Of a DNA stretch of 64,000 nucleotides, positions 48,165 to 59,500 are shown in pieces. Source of the DNA: Halichondria panicea (taxonomy: Eukaryota > Porifera > Demospongiae > Suberitida > Halichondriidae); NCBI RefSeq assembly GCF_963675165.1, contig NC_087379.1:3414201-3478200 (forward strand), written 5' to 3'. Below the pieces are notes generated by a model, which was not told where the DNA came from, made no database searches, and saw only the letters and a program-made list of their open reading frames with translations. The stretch's first letter is position 1, and each line of letters starts with the position of its first letter. Position numbers and translations under genes: made by a program.

Positions 48165-48519
48165 CTAGGTAAAAGATAAACATACATGTGGGTAAATCAA
48201 GGGTTTCACTTCTTTAAAGATCACCATCAAAATGAAAGCACTGCGGGTGCTGATGCTTCAGTAGATGTGTCAAAGCAACAACATAAAGTGCTAGCTAATG
48301 GACACATGATGTCAATTTTAATTTTGCTGCATGCAGGAAAACTTAAAGAGTGGGAAATGATCTACCATGATTATCGCTAAAAAAGATGCCAAAAGTACAA
48401 AGTCTAAAAGTATTGGAGTTGCAACTGTTGGATGGTTTGCCTTTGCCTTTGACACTGCTAGTACGAGCCATACTGCTGCTGAGAACTAGTTTTACTATGC
48501 TGCAATCGAGCTAGCTAGC

Positions 48520-48584
48520 TAGTCTCGCGAGCAGACGTGGGAGGGAGGGAAGTTCCCTCTAGGACAAGTCTGCTCGCGAGACTA
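48520..48584. repeat. GC-rich hairpin with 17-bp perfect arms
   Basis: TAGTCTCGCGAGCAGAC (48520-48536) and GTCTGCTCGCGAGACTA (48568-48584) are perfect inverted repeats around a 31-nt spacer. Each arm contains the palindrome CTCGCGAG. Confidence 0.85.
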
Positions 48585-48809
48585 CTACTTGTAGATATAT
48601 ATATAAAAAAGACTTTGATTTACCTTGTGCGGTCAAAGGTTATGTGTGGGCGTTTTTGTGGGCAGTTCTAAAAATAGCTCAATACGCGAAGTCAGATGAT
48701 TCTGAGAATAGGGTGAGTTGCATGCCCTCTTCTCTATATACGCCCTTGACGGTATGTAACAAATATGCTTCGTGCATTAAAATTAATATGCAAGCATTCA
48801 ATCAGAGGA

Positions 48810-48940
48810 GGTCCGACAGGCGCGGTGCAGCTCAAGTAATTAGCCTTTGATTACTCTCAGCAAAAACATACGACGTGGGCGGATAATTATATTGTTCAAT
48901 CAAAGGCTAATTGTCTGAGCTGCACCGCGCCTGTCGTACC
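48810..48940. repeat. Foldback element, arms of about 43 bp
   Basis: The arms contain CGACAGGCGCGGTGCAGCTC and its complement GAGCTGCACCGCGCCTGTCG, then TAATTAGCCTTTGATT and AATCAAAGGCTAATT. The loop is about 44 nt. GC content is well above the surroundings. Confidence 0.85.
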
Positions 48941-48968
48941 TTCTCTGCATTCAATGAACGCATGAAAC

Positions 48969-49505
48969 TAGCCTCGATTTCAGGCCGCACTTCACATCAG
49001 GGAAGTGGGCCTGATATCGACTGCTTGCGCATGTGCTAAATCTCCCCCTGTTATCTGGGGGCTTTGGATAACATCGTATATGCTCAGTAAAACAATGACA
49101 TCACAACGAACGGAAGTGGATTGAAGGAAGTAGATAGAAAGTTCGATTGAAGGTTTCTTCCAGCTCATCGGATAACATTCTCTGATAGCTACCCTTAGCT
49201 TGCTATGTTAACAAAAGACTCACAGCCTGCAACAGTGTGGATGACAATCATCTGAACAGAGTTAAAGCTGACAAGAGCCTACATGGACAGGCCATGCCCA
49301 TCGAACACTAACTTTGGAAAGTCTACAATACTACTGTACTGACTCTATCAGAAAGAAAATAGCTGTACAACAAATCTACAGTTCTGTATCTAGCTATAGC
49401 TAGCTATTATAGCTCTGTGTATGACTTTTAGGATATTTTCTCTGCAGTATTAATTATATAAGACATTTTACAAGAAAAAATATGCGCATGTGCAAGCAGT
49501 CTGTA
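48969..49505 (+). repeat. MITE, family A, 3'-truncated
   Basis: It starts TAGCCTCGATTTCAGGCCGC and is collinear with 7017-7601 to GCAAGCAGTCTGTAGCAG. There it runs into a reversed family-C terminus (49506-49565) instead of its own end. Confidence 0.75.
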
Positions 49506-49565
49506 GCAGTATACACACACACACTACCGTATACCTCGCTTGCGCATGCACACCGAGGCATAATA
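49506..49565 (-). repeat. Isolated family-C terminus
   Basis: ACACACACACTACCGTATAC, then CTCGCTTGCGCATGCACACC and GAGGCATAAT is the reverse complement of the family-C 5' end. No family-C body follows. Confidence 0.75.
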
Positions 49566-49744
49566 GCTAATCAGGAGCCAGGATTTTTTATGGGAAAACA
49601 TTTACCAGATTGGATATAATTATAATATATACCGTACTATATATGGACTCATGTTGTTTTATGAATGTTGGCATTCTTTATCATTGAACTATTGGTTGAC
49701 TCGATCCTCTTGACTTAGCTAAGAATAAATACACAAATTTCATT

Positions 49745-51797
49745 TCAGATTGTTAGAATAATCTCAGAGCATGTAACAATCAACATTTTCTGGGGGAGTA
49801 CCTCCAGTTGGCGCAGCACACTGGTAATGTCATCAAGCACCCCTCTCTTTCAATTCCTGGCCACAGCCCTGTATGCATACACTGACTAAAACAGGTACAA
49901 TGTACACCTCAGACGACTGTGGCATAATCCATGCATGTTTTGGCCTGAAATGTGCTGATACGTACATGTACTTGCATGTTTCAGGTACTACAGTTTGACT
50001 TAGGGTTCTGTCGTCAACAGACAGGCTCATTTAAGGAAGTACCAGTTACATGTATCGTATGACAGCCCTACTGTGTCTTTCTTCTAATTATAACACCCAA
50101 CACATTTCCAGTGCAGTATAATTCCAACTTGGAGCTTACATTAGAAGGACGTTTAAGCACCAGCAACGTCTTCCGATGGAGATGAGAGTTACTAAACACT
50201 CCCATGAGCTCCTTCATGTTGAACCTTGCTACCATCTCAATTTCATAACTTGAATTATTTGAAGTTATGTTTCACCTGTCTTACCGTTTTTTGTTTTACT
50301 TTTGTATTTCGTGTGCCTGGATAGCTAGCTGGTCAAAGGTTAGCAATGAGTCTTTTGACGAGCATGCCTTATATATGGTTCCAATGTAAATTGACTTGGT
50401 GTGGGAGGGGGATGAGACAAGTAATTGATTTGGAGTGGCCTTATACAGTGGAACCTCCATTAACGACCACCTCCAAAGAGCAACCACACGCTATATAACG
50501 GCCAGGAGCTCAGGTCCAGATTGAAACTACAATGACTTCAATGTAAATTAATTAAGCAACCTCTCAGGAGCGACCACCTCTCTACTCCGTATAACGAGCA
50601 GCTTTCTAGTCCCCAACCAGCTTTAGCAATGGAAAATAATCCCCCAGAACGGACAGCCACACACAGAATTAGCAGAAAATTATTGCTGAGATAGCATTAT
50701 TTTGCACAATCGTGAAAACCTAGCTGGTCCCTACAGCCTTTTCAAAGCTTATATGAGCTAAAGAAGCAGTTAGCAAATCTCCAAGATTCATTTGCAGCAA
50801 GAAATGGCTCAGAGGAAGACCACCTTTCTATAATGGCCAAAAGGTTGGTCCCCAATGGTGTCGGTTTTATGGAGGTTCCACTGTATATAAACACATAGCC
50901 TCGATCTTAGTCCCTTTCACTAGAGGGCCTGGTAACCACTGTTTGCGTGCGGGTGGATTCAATAGTAAATTTGTTAGTAAAACTCTTTGTAATTTATCAA
51001 TTAATCTTTTGTACTATGGTCAACCATGTACTATTTAGAGAGAAATCGCCATCACAACTCTAGGCTCATACGAGGAGCACTGATCTTACTGATATAGCAT
51101 CAAACAAGCGTCTGGAAGCAAGTAGATTGACTTGCCAGAGCTGGTCGGTACTGACAGAAAAACGCCCACCACTTTACCACAGTATAAAAGAAGACAAAAC
51201 CTGACTGTTCAACACTGAAGAGAGCGTGAGTAAGAGCAGAAGAGAAGTAGAAGCCAAAACTAGTCACTTAGTCTGGGTCATAAATGTTGTAGTGTTATTA
51301 AAACTGCTAGTCTATGTCTATGATTTGTGCAATGACATCATTGTAAAATATACAATAAAAAAAACACTGACTACATGATAAGATATTTCGATCCCCAAGA
51401 TTCTTGGGGCAACTGACGCATGCACAGATCAGACAGTATATACTAGGCCGTCTTTCTCAATTGAGAGAGGCCTGGAATTGAGGCTAATAAACACAGTGTA
51501 CACGTACTCGTACTCGAGTATTCTGTTGCGCTGTGTACAGGTTGACCCTTATGTAGATGAAACTTCTTCCTTACATATCTAGATCTAGGTACTATAATTT
51601 GTTATATGTTAAAGTTTCTATCTCTTGAACATTATAATCAATAACGTTCAAGAGGTGCTCACCATTAAAGCTCCGTAAGCAAACGACAGTACATATATGT
51701 GGAAAGTGTCACTAGGAACAGCTTCATCAGGGGAGCTAGAGTCAATATTCATCCCCAGAACCTGACGTGACACCGGCACCAGTACAGTAACTTCTGA
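49745..51797 (-). CDS. Possible gene, three weak exons, unrecognised
   Basis: Candidate exons: about 51797-51663 (ends in a GTGAGC donor; blocks VLVPVSRQVLGM, SDTFHIYVLSFAYGALM), 50248-50140 (MKELMGVFSNSHLHRK, TLLVLKRPSN, donor GTAAGC), 49846-49745 (GVLDDITSVLRQLEVLPQ, ending in TGA). The last two join in phase. The first joins the second only if an internal acceptor near 50234 is used. Two MITEs fill the first intron. The last exon also has good acceptor and donor signals on the plus strand, so orientation there is not certain. No domain is recognised. Confidence 0.35.
50444..50885. mobile_element. Tc1/mariner- or pogo-like MITE
   Basis: The termini TACAGTGGAACCTCCAT and ATGGAGGTTCCACTGTA are perfect 17-bp inverted repeats including a TA duplication at each side. 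The interior has more paired blocks (ACGACCACC, GCGACCACC). There is no transposase. CAGTGGAACCTC-type ends are common in invertebrate genomes. Confidence 0.85.
50896..51486 (-). repeat. MITE, family F, reverse copy
   Basis: It begins TAGCCTCGATCTTAGTCCC, ends CTGGAATTGAGGCTA, and reads as the reverse complement of 15228-15720 across most of its length, with an additional block around 51190-51260. Confidence 0.8.
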
Positions 51798-51849
51798 ACA
51801 CTTTTGTGAGCTACCGTCAGGTATGGAGCGGCCATAAAAACACAATCAT

Positions 51850-52186
51850 GAGCACGTGATCTGATAGCAAAACAAAGGTCAGAGTCTGATCCACTACTGC
51901 ACAAGAAGTGGATTTTTCTTGGCTTAATTATATTATTTACTGTGTTGTGTAACTACTGTATGGCATTGTAGTTTTATGCTTTAGCTAGCGCCGTCCTTAG
52001 GAGTATTGGAACTCTGCTCCACTGTCTTCGTTGTATTTAAGGATGTTGAACTTTAACACTAATTGCTGCAGGGCCATAATTTATAACATTACAACATAAT
52101 TAGGATAAAACAGTGATGTAAAATAACAAGGCTTAATAGTCAGTCATCTGCCAAGAGAGTGTACACTTCTACGCAACTTTAAAGTT
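51850..52186. other. Spacer downstream of the TPRG1L-like gene
   Basis: An AT-rich stretch after the TPRG1L-like stop codon. I see no gene or repeat in it. Confidence 0.5.
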
Positions 52187-55100
52187 CTACCAATTGACAG
52201 CTCCCCTTCTTTTAAAGAATCCTAGGCTACTCTCATTGTGGACGAGTGCAGTGAGCCCAACAAGATGACCAACGACAATTTCTCCACCAGTGACACGGAA
52301 ATCATCACCAGCACGTTGTGTGTTTCCATCACTTGTCTGTATATATAATATAATTATGAATTCACTAAGCACAATGTTGCACAAACCTCTTGTATCCGCC
52401 CGTTCTGCTTCCAGAAGTCTACAATGGCCTTTTCAATTTCAGGTACAGCACTCTCTACTGTGAGTCTTGGGTCAATCATTTTTTTGCGACGGACAAGTAC
52501 ATGTGACGCAAATGTGGCACTCGGCACTTTGGAGCTAAAGGGATTCCACCGATCAATGAAGCGAACAGGTGCTTCCTTCTTTCCCCATGTCACCTTTAGC
52601 CCTTTTGCAATACGTGAGCTACAATGTAATAATTATAGTTAAATCTATTCCACTGATCAATAATTATTTCTTACAAAACGTAAGATGATGGATACTTGAA
52701 ATCTCCAAACAAAAGCTCTGAAATATATGGCACTGGAATAAACTTTAGCTCCTCTATCTGACCAAGAATGAAGTTGTACTTGACAGAGATAATGTTGTTA
52801 TCACTTAAAAGTATCAACCGTTCTTTCTCGAGGTCCCAGTGATCAATTCTGTAGAGGGAAACATGTATCGTCGTTCTCTTATTGACATAGTGTAGATGGT
52901 ATAGAATTATACTTTACACCCTTGCACATTCCTGCCTACAAATTAGGTGGTTAAAAGAGATTACCGCTTAAGGATCTCACAAATCGCTGCACGGATGCTG
53001 TTTGGTAGAAACATTAATTTACAGTTCATACACTACTGTATACTTGTACAGCAAAAAGTAATTGGACTACCAAGAAGTTGTTGCTTTGGTGAACTTCAAA
53101 ATTGGAACTGATAGGAGAGGTACTGTATCTTTGCGAAAATACGCCTACACCCATCCCTACATGCAACATCCTGCACAAGGGCATTTTGAAAGTATGTCCA
53201 CCCAGAAATCAGAGTTTGAGCATGCATGCGCAGTAGGTATAATATCTAGAAAAATTCAACAGTGAGTTAGTGTGATTTGTAGAAAGCTTTTTAAGAAAGC
53301 CAGTTAATGAGTGAGCTCTTTGCAATGCTCGTACAATGCTCGTACAAACAATGGACATATGTGGTTCTGCTTGCTCTCAAAGAAGTGTATGCAGAGAACA
53401 ACTAGTGCTACTACAAATCTCAGAATGATGTCGATCACCAGTGATTTTAATTTGCAGGTTGTCCTCTTCCTTTTGTAGAGAAAGTATAATAATTATACCA
53501 GATAGCAACAATAACTAGCAAAACACAACATTTTGTTCAGTATGCTTTTAATTTAGGATGAATATTATTGTGTATATAAATTAATTGTACACACTTTAAA
53601 AGTAAATGTGTCGCCGCTTAAGCCTACAAAAAAGGTGGGTGTACTATGATACGGTATGAACATTTAAGAAAAAATCTATCCAATTGATCGTAATAATTTG
53701 GGTGCCACTAGGATATTTTACTATAACACCTTTTTTATGTGGCTTGCATGGGCTATTATCGAATGCAGCTTCACCATAATTATGACACCTTGGAGACACT
53801 TCAGCAACGACAGATTGCATTAATATTAATTTCAACAATTATGACTGTATTTGACATGTGGTCTCGAGAGAAATAATTATAATGACTTGTCGCAAGAACT
53901 GGTGCATGACTAATTATGCAGGGGCGGATCCAGGAAATTCACATTGGTGGGTAATTGTGAAACACAGAAAATTTACTAAAAAACGGTCAACTGCAACTTA
54001 CAGCAGTCATATCTACAATAAATACTGCATTGCAGAACACTGTTTGGTGGGGTTGTAACCTCACCCCTAGAACCATCCTTGCTGCGGTATAACATGTAAA
54101 TGCCACGGTAAGGACCAGCTTACTCAGTTAGAAGCCAAGCCCCACGAACATTGCTATCTTTATCTTCAAGCCTTGCTTTCACAGCTGTGATGGCAGCATC
54201 TAGCAGGTTGGCCTACATGATGAAATATAGGAATGATTGGCATGCATGTACTTGAAGTGTACATATAATTTATATACACTGTATAGTAATACAACACATT
54301 CTTCCAAGATACGCAATAACAGTTAATTGGTGGTATATAATAGGCAATAATACACAATGACCGTTAGCTAACTATTTACCGTATTCTACAGAGATTACGC
54401 CCGCCTCCCCCTGCTTTCGAGTGAAATTTCCTGCGTAGGCTAATTTTTGCTTCAAGAATACGCCCACCAGGAAGTGATGCATCGTGTCAGTGAGCAGTTG
54501 TCAAGAAAAGGTATTATAGCAGTTTCTTGTGTATAAGCTGGTTAGCTCCGAAGATAGCTACATGTAGATAGCTAAATCAAATGCTCCTATAAACCTTTTT
54601 GCCAACGTATTAATTTTCACTGCACGCTTCCTGCACGCCTCATGTACTAAGAACCAAGACAATAAGGGCAAGGGGTTTCCATTAAAAACTACTAATGGAA
54701 TTAGCCAGGAATAACATCTATAAATCTATTTGTGGAGGTTGCATGAACTTCATAATGTTGTCATAACTTTGTCATACTTCATATACCTTTGTATTCCTTG
54801 TTAAAAAGCGCTTCTGTTTATTATGCTTTAGATCCCACTTGCGTGTATTTAGCAGGGAAATTGTGAGCCATAATCTCATAGTTTCCCAGGGAATTATAAG
54901 CTTGAGGGTATAAACTACAAGTTACAATACAGAAATGATAAATGAACCATGACATATGTAGCTGTAGCTGTAGTCGCGATGTGTTTCTCAATAATAATTG
55001 GAGGCCAACCCCGAGCCTCTCAAAAGTCATATAAAGATGACTAAGTAACAGAAGTCGAGCCTAAGAGGTCATGTGCCTCATGAAAGCGGTTGCTAATCTG

Positions 55101-56323
55101 AGAAAAATGCCCATGGCCAAGACGGTTACAGTAGTTGTTTGGAAACTGATTGCAAAATATCATGAGGATCCTTGTACAAGGAAGAAAAGCTTCTCAAGAA
55201 CCTTACTTAGTTATTTACTTATAGTCAGTCACTCATTTGTGGTGAAGTGCGACATTAGTGCACTTTTAGAAATGTCTATATCTATGCATATGACTCTCAT
55301 AACACACAATCAATAGCTCTAGAACTAGCTGTGCAGTCAGTTTTCAGATAAGAACATAGGAGAAATACGTGTGAAAAGTGCTAAAAAGCTACAGAAGTAG
55401 TGCCAATCCTAGTAAACTTAAGAGACAGACGTCAAGACAAAACATTGCTGCCCTAGCAAACTAGTCCATACGGTGGCCAAGAAGGGTCACCCACCACCGC
55501 TTACGCCACGATTAACCGAGTGTGATTACACCTAATACCTGCGCACCGACTGGTGAAAACAACCAGCTATTTTTCAGTCAAGCCGCTTAATCTTTCTGCA
55601 AAACGTCAAAGGTCATCTCTGTCTGCATTCTAATTAACTTAACGTATTCCTTTTATGATCAACATAGTTACTTTCAAGTTGAATTTGGTCTCCTATAGAG
55701 CTTTATACTCTTGAAGAGTGTGGAATCACTAGCATAAGAGCCCATGCATGATAAAAAGAGAGAGTATCGAACAAAGCATTACCTTGCATTTAGATGTATT
55801 CGGAAAGTAACATGACTTCCTGCTTTGTATCTGATCAATCTGAGCACCTGGAGCCGCCATTTGCCTCGAGCAATAAAGTTATTGCCCAAATTAATTCTCA
55901 TTATTGAGCACGAATTTTAGACAGGTAGTCACGCTACTTTCCGAATACATCTGATGCACAGTACAGTGCAGTATGCATGCGTTCGATACTTTCTCTCCTC
56001 TTATAATCTGGACTCTTGCTAGCATGCATAGTATAATAGGACCAAATCCAACTCACCTACATTGTGAGTTGGATTAAAGACATAAAAGTACATAGTGTTG
56101 GGAATCTTACATCCAAACAGAAATACTGCTTAGGCTCAGGAATACTGGAAACTTTCCAGGCTTCATCTAGTTTCTCTGTTACCACATGTGGTACTTCCTT
56201 CTCATCTACTATTCTAGCCCCAGAACTTTCAACAGTGACATTTTCAGATACTGTAGACAGATCAGAAGGACTTTCATTACTTGCACCAGCCACAGGTTCA
56301 GGATTTTGAGTAGGAGTAGCCAT
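52187..56323 (-). CDS. TPRG1L: TPRG1/TPRG1L-like hSac2-domain protein
   Basis: Five coding exons, phase-consistent: 56323-56111, 54212-54124, 52848-52675, 52618-52387, 52336-52187, about 285 aa (human TPRG1L is 272). After a Ser/Thr/Glu-rich N-terminus, the hSac2 region starts at KQYFCLD (65) and continues with RGAWLLTEIDHWDLEKERL, SVKYNFILGQIEEL, RWNPFSSKVPSATFASH, and a C-terminus with VGHLVGLTALVHNESSLGFF. The pattern W-LLTE-DHW-NEKERL and RWNPWS-LPYATF is diagnostic of this family. Vertebrate TPRG1L (mover) is a peripheral synaptic-vesicle protein; hSac2 domains otherwise occur in INPP5F. In an animal without neurons the role must be more general, probably membrane traffic. The start is the first ATG, 194 bp from the FAM149 ATG on the other strand. 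Confidence 0.93.
54213..56110 (-). other. TPRG1L-like intron 1, 1.9 kb
   Basis: Contains the family-H MITE (55758-55999) and short GCCCACC/AGCATGCGCAG-type repeat fragments near 54370-54500 that resemble those at 53.1-53.3 and 62.16-62.32 kb. No exon seen. Confidence 0.6.
55758..55999. repeat. MITE, family H
   Basis: Inverted termini GAGAGAGTATCGAAC and GTTCGATACTTTCTCTC, with inner arms GATGTATTCGGAAAGTA and TACTTTCCGAATACATC. The middle has a second pairing, GAGCAATAA against TTATTGAGC. It has no coding capacity. Confidence 0.85.
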
Positions 56324-56517
56324 AACCACGTACTGCACTGCTGCTCCTTAAAAAATATCAACTGTTTTTTGGGCACTGGCCACGCCCATCTATTCCGTTC
56401 AAGATGGCGGAAAATATTGTCTAACAGCTCAGAAGGTCGGTCTTTGCCACGCCACCCGTTAACTGTTAAGGTCATGGTAAAAATTCCCGGTATCAGCTTG
56501 TCCTTCAGAGACTGAGT
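56324..56517. promoter_or_regulatory. Bidirectional promoter, TPRG1L/FAM149
   Basis: Only 194 bp separate the two divergent start codons, so both transcription starts must lie here or in overlapping leaders. It contains CAAGATGGCGGAAA at 56400-56413, combining a YY1-type core with an ETS-type GGAA, and CCACGCCC (GC-box-like). No TATA box was seen. This fits a broad housekeeping bidirectional promoter. Confidence 0.65.
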
Positions 56518-59500
56518 ATGTCAAGATCAAATATCTGCAGTTTGTAAGTAGATATGAATCTGCTCATACATGTACTTAATATGGCAACTGTTTTTTTCTT
56601 GCCTCAGTATTAATGGAAACATTAGAAGTCCAGTTCAAGATTCAAAAGGCTGGAATGAAGGACATTTGGTAAAGTCTCTACACCAAATTGTTCATGATAA
56701 AGCGCGAACTTTTAGTGATTCAACACTTGTTGGTAGTGGCTCAATGACGGCTTCTATCAATCGCAGTGATTGCACTCTCACAGAATCGTTCTCTGGGAGA
56801 TATTCAACCAATTCCTGGGGTGCTGATGAAGCTGTAAGTAGTCAGTCAGCTGTGTTTAGAAGTCTGTATGAACGTAAAATAATAATAATGATTTATATTA
56901 GCTATTTGAGAAAGAAATGGCTGAGAAGGTGCGCAAGAAGTTGGATATAATTCATTCAGCACTTTATAATGGGAAGCCAACAGGAAATGTGCAAGTTGAT
57001 GAAGAATGTAATCAGTGGAGCGCAAACTTCCCACACCTTATGTAAGAAATCAGTTTGTATACGAGTTAGGTGAATAATTATGACGCACACTCACAATTTT
57101 TAACAGTATTGTGAGTTACAAGAGACATCAAAATGTTTTTGTTGAGAGTATTTTTGAGGGAGTAGACTAGTCTGTTCACGAACAACCATGTACAACTACT
57201 TAGCAACGCGTCTGACATATCTTTAACTTCATTTCTCACTTCTTAAAACAATAAAGTGATTCAAAAACAGTCACTCGTATTTAAGAGGTGAAGCTGAATG
57301 CATCACGTAACCGAGAGCCCACCATTAAAACCCGTGATCTTAGCTAGGTGTTTTATAAAGGATTTTAGTGCTGTCACATGATCTCTAGCCTGGTGTACAG
57401 CTTGACCTGTCAAACTGGTTTTGTACTTGAATCCATTATTATTTCGTGAAAAAGATAAATTTTAAACATACGTAAGTGCACTACAACTTAATGATTTACT
57501 TATTAGTGAAAAAATCTTTGCGAATGAGCCAAATCAGCAGAAAATTATTTTGACCTTTTACGTTCAACTATTGCGTTCTGGCAAGGATTGTTGGTCATAC
57601 TGGTCAGCTAGGTTTTTGCGAAGTAATCATGTTTTATGCTCGCAAAACATTCTAATACGGTATCTCTGCCAACACATGCATATACAGCCCCCAAATAATT
57701 ATGGTGTTCTTATGTGCGAATTTGATGGTGCTTGTCAAGGTTATGATGTGCATCGATCGTTACACCGTCCAAGAAAACTCTATGGAAAGTGTGAACGATA
57801 ATAATAATTATTATACATATAACTGTATTGCAAAATAATGCTTCGTTCTCTACTTGGAATGCCATTGCAGCCTTTTCAAATGAGTGCGTAGCAAAACTTG
57901 TTCACTGAGTGTTGCTACTCTACTTAGTAGTTAGCTCGATCTACACTAGAACGCTAGCTATTGGTAGCTGCAAGAGTGAGAAGAGAGGTGCAAGGCTCTG
58001 CTGATGCAGCCATTAATTTTAGACTTGAACTTTTGGCATCAATCGTTTTTAACAACACTCATAGTCAATCATTACCCACTCTTCATGATTGATCATTATC
58101 CCACTCTAATGATTATGATATAATGTGTGTATAAAAGCTATGTAGCTTTGCACCTCCACCGAGGCATCAGCACCCGCGGTGCTTTAATTTTATACAGGGT
58201 CCACGGACTTCACTTGTTGGACTCCATGGATGATGGGACTGATATGATTGACCCTGACCCATTTCTCATGCTCGATGTGTTGTCTGATTTTGTTCCTTCC
58301 ATGGAACCTTCTCAAGAGTAAGAAACAAAGATTATTACTCTAATTTGACTTCTAGTTTATTTTTGCAGTCTTGAAGTGGTGGGTAGGCACATAGAACCTA
58401 AAGCTCCTCCCATTACAGTTGGTGAGTTGTATACGTACAGTCATGTACTGTACCTGTAGTACGTTGCTAATTAAAATCATGCCCTGAGAAGGGGATAGCA
58501 ACTCTTACCTTCCATGTTGGTATTGCTGGTCAGTGGTGGGTATGGGATTTTGTGCTCTGTTGTAACGGTCGTTTTCTTACACGTTATCGTTACATGTATG
58601 TGTATCAGTCTGTCTGTTAAATTTACTCACTCATCGAGGACATTGTCACCATACGCACTCTGTTTATTTGTAGGCTAGCATCTGTGCACATTACATGTGC
58701 AATACTGTGGTATATGTGTCTTATATATTATATACACTACAACGTGTTGGTTGAATAATTGACACAGGCTGCTCCCACTCATATGAGGAAGTACTTGCAG
58801 CAGATGGGGTGATTGAGGAATTTTTTGCATTTGATAAGTCGTAAGTTGTCATGTGTGTACGAACACTGCTCATTTGTGCATGCATGCACTTCGTTATAAA
58901 CAGGATCGATGAAACTCTTTCTGAAACAACTCGTCATTCAAGATTAAAACGCAATCATCGGCTACCTCCATTGACTCCCAATGCTGCTGTGAAGGACACA
59001 GTTTGCAATCTTGTTTTTGATCAGATTTGGAACGAAACTGTATCCTTGTTGCAGCCAGTGGTGACCGTGATTAGAGAGAGAGCATCGACAATGGGTACAT
59101 AATGTACTTTAAGGTCACATGTGAAACTTCGCCAGTAGGCTATAAACGAATATAATTTCGGTATAAAGCAACCTATTTAAAGTAGAGGTCATCTTTAAAT
59201 ATGCACGAGAGTAGGAGCAGATTACAGAAAGAGCGTCTAACTCTACATGGATCGGGCATTTATATAACCGCCGCGTTGCCTTATAAAAAAAGGTGTTTAG
59301 TATACATACATTTGTAAGTTACAAACGTTGTCAGCGTGTGAATATGATTATGAATGGATTCGTATGCATGTATAGTGTAATGAGAGCCAGGTTGCAAAAA
59401 GGGCTAAAATGAATAGCTACATGTAGGCATTTGATGCATGTTGGTACACATCATGGAAGAAACTGTCATTGGTGAGGTACTGCATAACAGTTAATTTTTA

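Larger units (their letters stand above)
48165..49744. other. Non-coding stretch with three inverted-repeat elements
   Basis: No exon was found. From left to right it holds a fragment with the family-C end (about 48236-48256), a 17-bp-arm hairpin, a 131-bp foldback, a family-A MITE and an isolated family-C terminus. 49566-49744 is unassigned. Confidence 0.55.
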
